64,000 nucleotides of DNA, taken from positions 3,988,501 through 4,052,500 of the forward strand of contig NC_008027.1 in NCBI RefSeq assembly GCF_000026105.1. Direction: 5' to 3'. Shown in pieces: positions 61,894 to 64,000 of the stretch. The stretch's first letter is position 1; each line of letters opens with the position of its first letter. A program made the position numbers and the translations under genes. The stretch comes from Pseudomonas entomophila L48. Its GTDB lineage: Bacteria; Pseudomonadota; Gammaproteobacteria; Pseudomonadales; Pseudomonadaceae. The notes under the pieces are model-generated. The model was not told the origin of the DNA, ran no database searches, and saw only the letters and a program-made list of their open reading frames with translations.

Positions 61894-63357
61894 ATGATCA
61901 AGACGCTTCGCCCACTGCTGCTCGCCGGCCTGTTGCTACCCCTGGCATTCCCCAGCCAGGCCGCCGCCGTCAACACCACCCTCCCGCCCAAGGTGCAACA
62001 GGCACTCAAGACCAACAAACTGCAGGACACGGCGCTGTCGCTGGTGATGCTGCCACTGGATGGTCCGGGCACCGCGACGGTGTTCAACGCCGACGTCTCG
62101 GTCAACCCAGCCTCGACCATGAAGTTGATCACCACCTACGCCGCACTGGAGCTGCTGGGCCCGACCTACCAGTGGAAAACCGAGTTCTACACCGATGGCA
62201 CCCTGAGCAACGGCACGCTCAACGGCAATCTCTATCTCAAGGGCGGCGGCGACCCCAAGCTGAACATGGAGAAGCTCTGGCTGCTGATGCGTGACTTACG
62301 CGCCAATGGTGTGCGCACGGTAACCGGCGACCTGGTCCTGGACCGCAGCCACTTCGTGCAGCCAAACCTGCCGCAGTTCGATGACGACGGCGGCGACGTC
62401 AACAAACCATTCCTGGTCAAGCCCGACTCCTTGCTGGTGAACCTGAAAGCCTTGCGTTTCGTTGCCCGCAACGACGGCGGCAAAGTGGTGGTTTCGGTCG
62501 AGCCACCGATCGCCAGCATCCGCGTCGACAACCAGGTCAAGGCCGTGGCCGGCAAGCAGTGCACGGGGGATGTGCGCTACAACCCGGTACCACAAGCGGA
62601 CGGCGTCAGCGTGACCGTCACCGGCCAACTGGCTGACGGCTGCAACTCGCAGACCTACCTGTCGCTGCTGGACCACCCGACCTACGCCGCGGGGGCCGTA
62701 CGCGCCATCTGGAACGAGCTGGGCGGCACCATCCAGGGCCGTGACCGCTTCGAGGACGTCCCCAAGTCTGCCCGCTTGCTGGCACGCGCCTTCTCGCCGG
62801 ACCTCGTCGAAGTCATCCGCGACATCAACAAATACAGCAACAACACCATGGCGCAGCAACTGTTCCTCAGTATCGGCGCGCAGTTCCGTACCGATGCCGA
62901 CGGCGACGACGCCCGTGCCGCCCAACGGGTGGTGCGCCAATGGCTGGCCAAGAAAGGCATCACCGCGCCGCACCTGGTGATGGAGAACGGCTCTGGCCTG
63001 TCCCGCGCCGAACGGGTCAGCACCCGGGAAATGGCCGCATTGCTTCAGGCGGCCTGGAAGAGCCCATACGCGGCCGAGTTCATCAGCTCGATGCCGCTGG
63101 TGGGCATGGACGGCACCATGCGCAAACGCCTCAAGCGCACCGCGATGAGCGGCGAAGGGCACATCAAGACCGGCACGCTCAATACCGTGCGGGCAATTGC
63201 CGGGTTCAGCCGCGACAGCAACGGCCACACCTGGGCAGTAGCGGCCATCCTCAACGACCCCAAGCCATGGGGCGCGTCGCAGGTGCTTGACCAGGTGTTG
63301 CTCGACCTCTACCGCCAACCCAAGATCGACAACGGTACCGTGGGTGTCATGCCCTGA
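61894..63357 (+). CDS. dacB: D-alanyl-D-alanine carboxypeptidase/endopeptidase DacB (PBP4)
   Basis: PBP4 trims peptidoglycan crosslinks in the periplasm, and its loss induces AmpC in Pseudomonas. The 487-aa precursor has a signal peptide (about residues 1-24), the SxxK nucleophile S74-K77 (ASTMK), the SxN motif in NKYSNNTMAQ, and KTG in HIKTGTLN. The insert domain between SxxK and SxN has the size of class C PBPs. ATG 61894 (MIKTLRPLLLAG) begins the signal. Confidence 0.96.
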   Translation: MIKTLRPLLLAGLLLPLAFPSQAAAVNTTLPPKVQQALKTNKLQDTALSLVMLPLDGPGTATVFNADVSVNPASTMKLITTYAALELLGPTYQWKTEFYTDGTLSNGTLNGNLYLKGGGDPKLNMEKLWLLMRDLRANGVRTVTGDLVLDRSHFVQPNLPQFDDDGGDVNKPFLVKPDSLLVNLKALRFVARNDGGKVVVSVEPPIASIRVDNQVKAVAGKQCTGDVRYNPVPQADGVSVTVTGQLADGCNSQTYLSLLDHPTYAAGAVRAIWNELGGTIQGRDRFEDVPKSARLLARAFSPDLVEVIRDINKYSNNTMAQQLFLSIGAQFRTDADGDDARAAQRVVRQWLAKKGITAPHLVMENGSGLSRAERVSTREMAALLQAAWKSPYAAEFISSMPLVGMDGTMRKRLKRTAMSGEGHIKTGTLNTVRAIAGFSRDSNGHTWAVAAILNDPKPWGASQVLDQVLLDLYRQPKIDNGTVGVMP

Positions 63358-63364
63358 TGCCCGC

Positions 63365-63400
63365 CAGCCCCCACGACGCGCCTTGCGCCCGTGGGGGCTG
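63365..63400. terminator. terminator hairpin between dacB and the PhzF-like gene
   Basis: Perfect 11-bp arms (63365-63375 and 63390-63400) flank a 14-nt loop. The U-tract is weak in both directions. It is placed between convergent genes, 8 bp after the dacB stop. Confidence 0.7.
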
Positions 63401-63414
63401 TTCGACTGTACGCT

Positions 63415-64000
63415 TCAGATAAAGACCTGACCGCGCAAGTACAACGCACCTCGCCCACTGATAATCACCCGCCCGTTACCCGGCACTTCGCACTGCAATT
63501 GCCCCTTGCGCGCGCCACCCTGCTCGCAGCGCAAGCTGGCCTTGCCCAGGCGATCAGCCCAGTAAGGTGCCAACGAAGTATGCGCCGACCCGGTAACCGG
63601 GTCTTCATTGACCCCCACCCGCGGCCCGAACCAGCGCGTGACGAAATCAAACCCGCGCCCTGGCGCGGTCACCGCCACCCCGCGCACATCAAATGCCGAC
63701 AACGCGACGAAGTCCGGCTTGAGCGGATCGAGCAGCGCCGCATCGTCGATCACCAACACATAGTCGTCAGTGCGATACAACGCACGCGCGCTACTCAAGC
63801 CCAATGCCGGCAGCAAGCCATCGGGAATATCCACGGCGACCGGCTGTTTGGCGGGGAAATCCATGGCCAGCAGGCCATCGCCCCCACGGCTGACCCTCAG
63901 TTCACCACTGCGCGTATTGAAGCGCAGCACTTCGGCTTGCTCGCCCAACTGCTCGAACAGCACCCAGGCAGCCGCCAAGGTCGCATGGCCACACAGGTCG
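63415..64000 (-). CDS. PhzF-family isomerase/epimerase (5' end outside window)
   Basis: The minus strand is open from the window edge to a stop at 63415. The preserved part starts at the PhzF motif DLCGHATLAAAW, contains VGVNEDPVTGSAHTSLAPYW with the catalytic region, and ends GRGALYLRGQVFI. The family's catalytic Glu lies upstream, outside the window. Family members are isomerases or epimerases; the substrate is not predictable. About one third of the protein is missing. Confidence 0.85.
   Translation of the reverse strand, partial: DLCGHATLAAAWVLFEQLGEQAEVLRFNTRSGELRVSRGGDGLLAMDFPAKQPVAVDIPDGLLPALGLSSARALYRTDDYVLVIDDAALLDPLKPDFVALSAFDVRGVAVTAPGRGFDFVTRWFGPRVGVNEDPVTGSAHTSLAPYWADRLGKASLRCEQGGARKGQLQCEVPGNGRVIISGRGALYLRGQVFI

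Overview
The window is chromosomal backbone DNA from a Pseudomonas, most likely of the P. putida group. This rests on high GC content, the gene order gap/mfd/nagZ/psrA/lexA/sulA/topA/fadA/fadB (Pseudomonas backbone synteny as I remember it), a long-form Gap, an Aer-2-type energy-taxis receptor, and dense pairs of CTGTAGGAGC-type REP hairpins between genes. There is no prophage, insertion sequence, integron or CRISPR array. The genes at both edges, gap and a PhzF-family gene, are cut by the window.

Region 1 (1-13.4 kb) holds DNA repair and envelope genes: gap diverging from mfd, then a CsiV-like envelope protein and a SWIM/SNF2 helicase packed tightly behind mfd. Opposing them are nagZ, an L,D-transpeptidase and the fatty-acid sensor psrA. 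psrA diverges from the SOS operon lexA-sulA, and both have clear operators: two overlapping PsrA boxes and two LexA boxes. Region 2 (13.6-20.5 kb, minus strand) holds topA, a DUF1653 protein and the beta-oxidation operon fadBA, with a PsrA-like box about 150 bp upstream of fadB.

Region 3 (20.5-31.2 kb) contains a small membrane protein, a universal stress protein, the ABC-F ATPase Uup, the lytic transglycosylase Slt, a MOSC protein and cheV behind a sigma-28 type promoter. Diverging from cheV are a degenerate CheA-P1/Hpt-like protein and a NarL-type kinase/regulator pair. A 370-bp gap ahead of the kinase carries repeated AGTTGCA boxes. A YegS-type lipid kinase closes the region. Region 4 (31.4-36.5 kb) has a two-gene sugar module (AlgA-type GDP-mannose enzyme plus a glycosyltransferase), moaB-moeA, a small lipoprotein and tRNA-Pro(CGG).

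Region 5 (36.6-54 kb) carries a malate:quinone oxidoreductase with a lipoprotein-type signal, a chemoreceptor, an MsbA-like ABC exporter, a PA1571-type small protein, pdxB, tusA, rlmM, acnA, a CPBP protease, aer-2 (second sigma-28 promoter), a pseudouridine synthase, an unknown 102-aa protein behind a near-perfect LexA box, a glutaredoxin-like protein and amt. Region 6 (54.3-64 kb) has an ElaB/YqjE/YqjK-like envelope-stress trio, dgt, a BvgA/BvgS-like two-component system with a 1210-aa unorthodox kinase, yggL, dacB and the truncated PhzF-family gene.

No single large novel system stands out. The most rewarding leads are the SOS-controlled unknown gene, the pseudo-Hpt protein beside cheV with the repeat-filled kinase promoter, the hairpin that covers the pdxB ribosome binding site, the lipoprotein Mqo, and compensatory base changes among the REP hairpins. 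Start codons were often moved inward from the longest reading frame using ribosome binding sites and family N-termini; these choices are stated in the entries.
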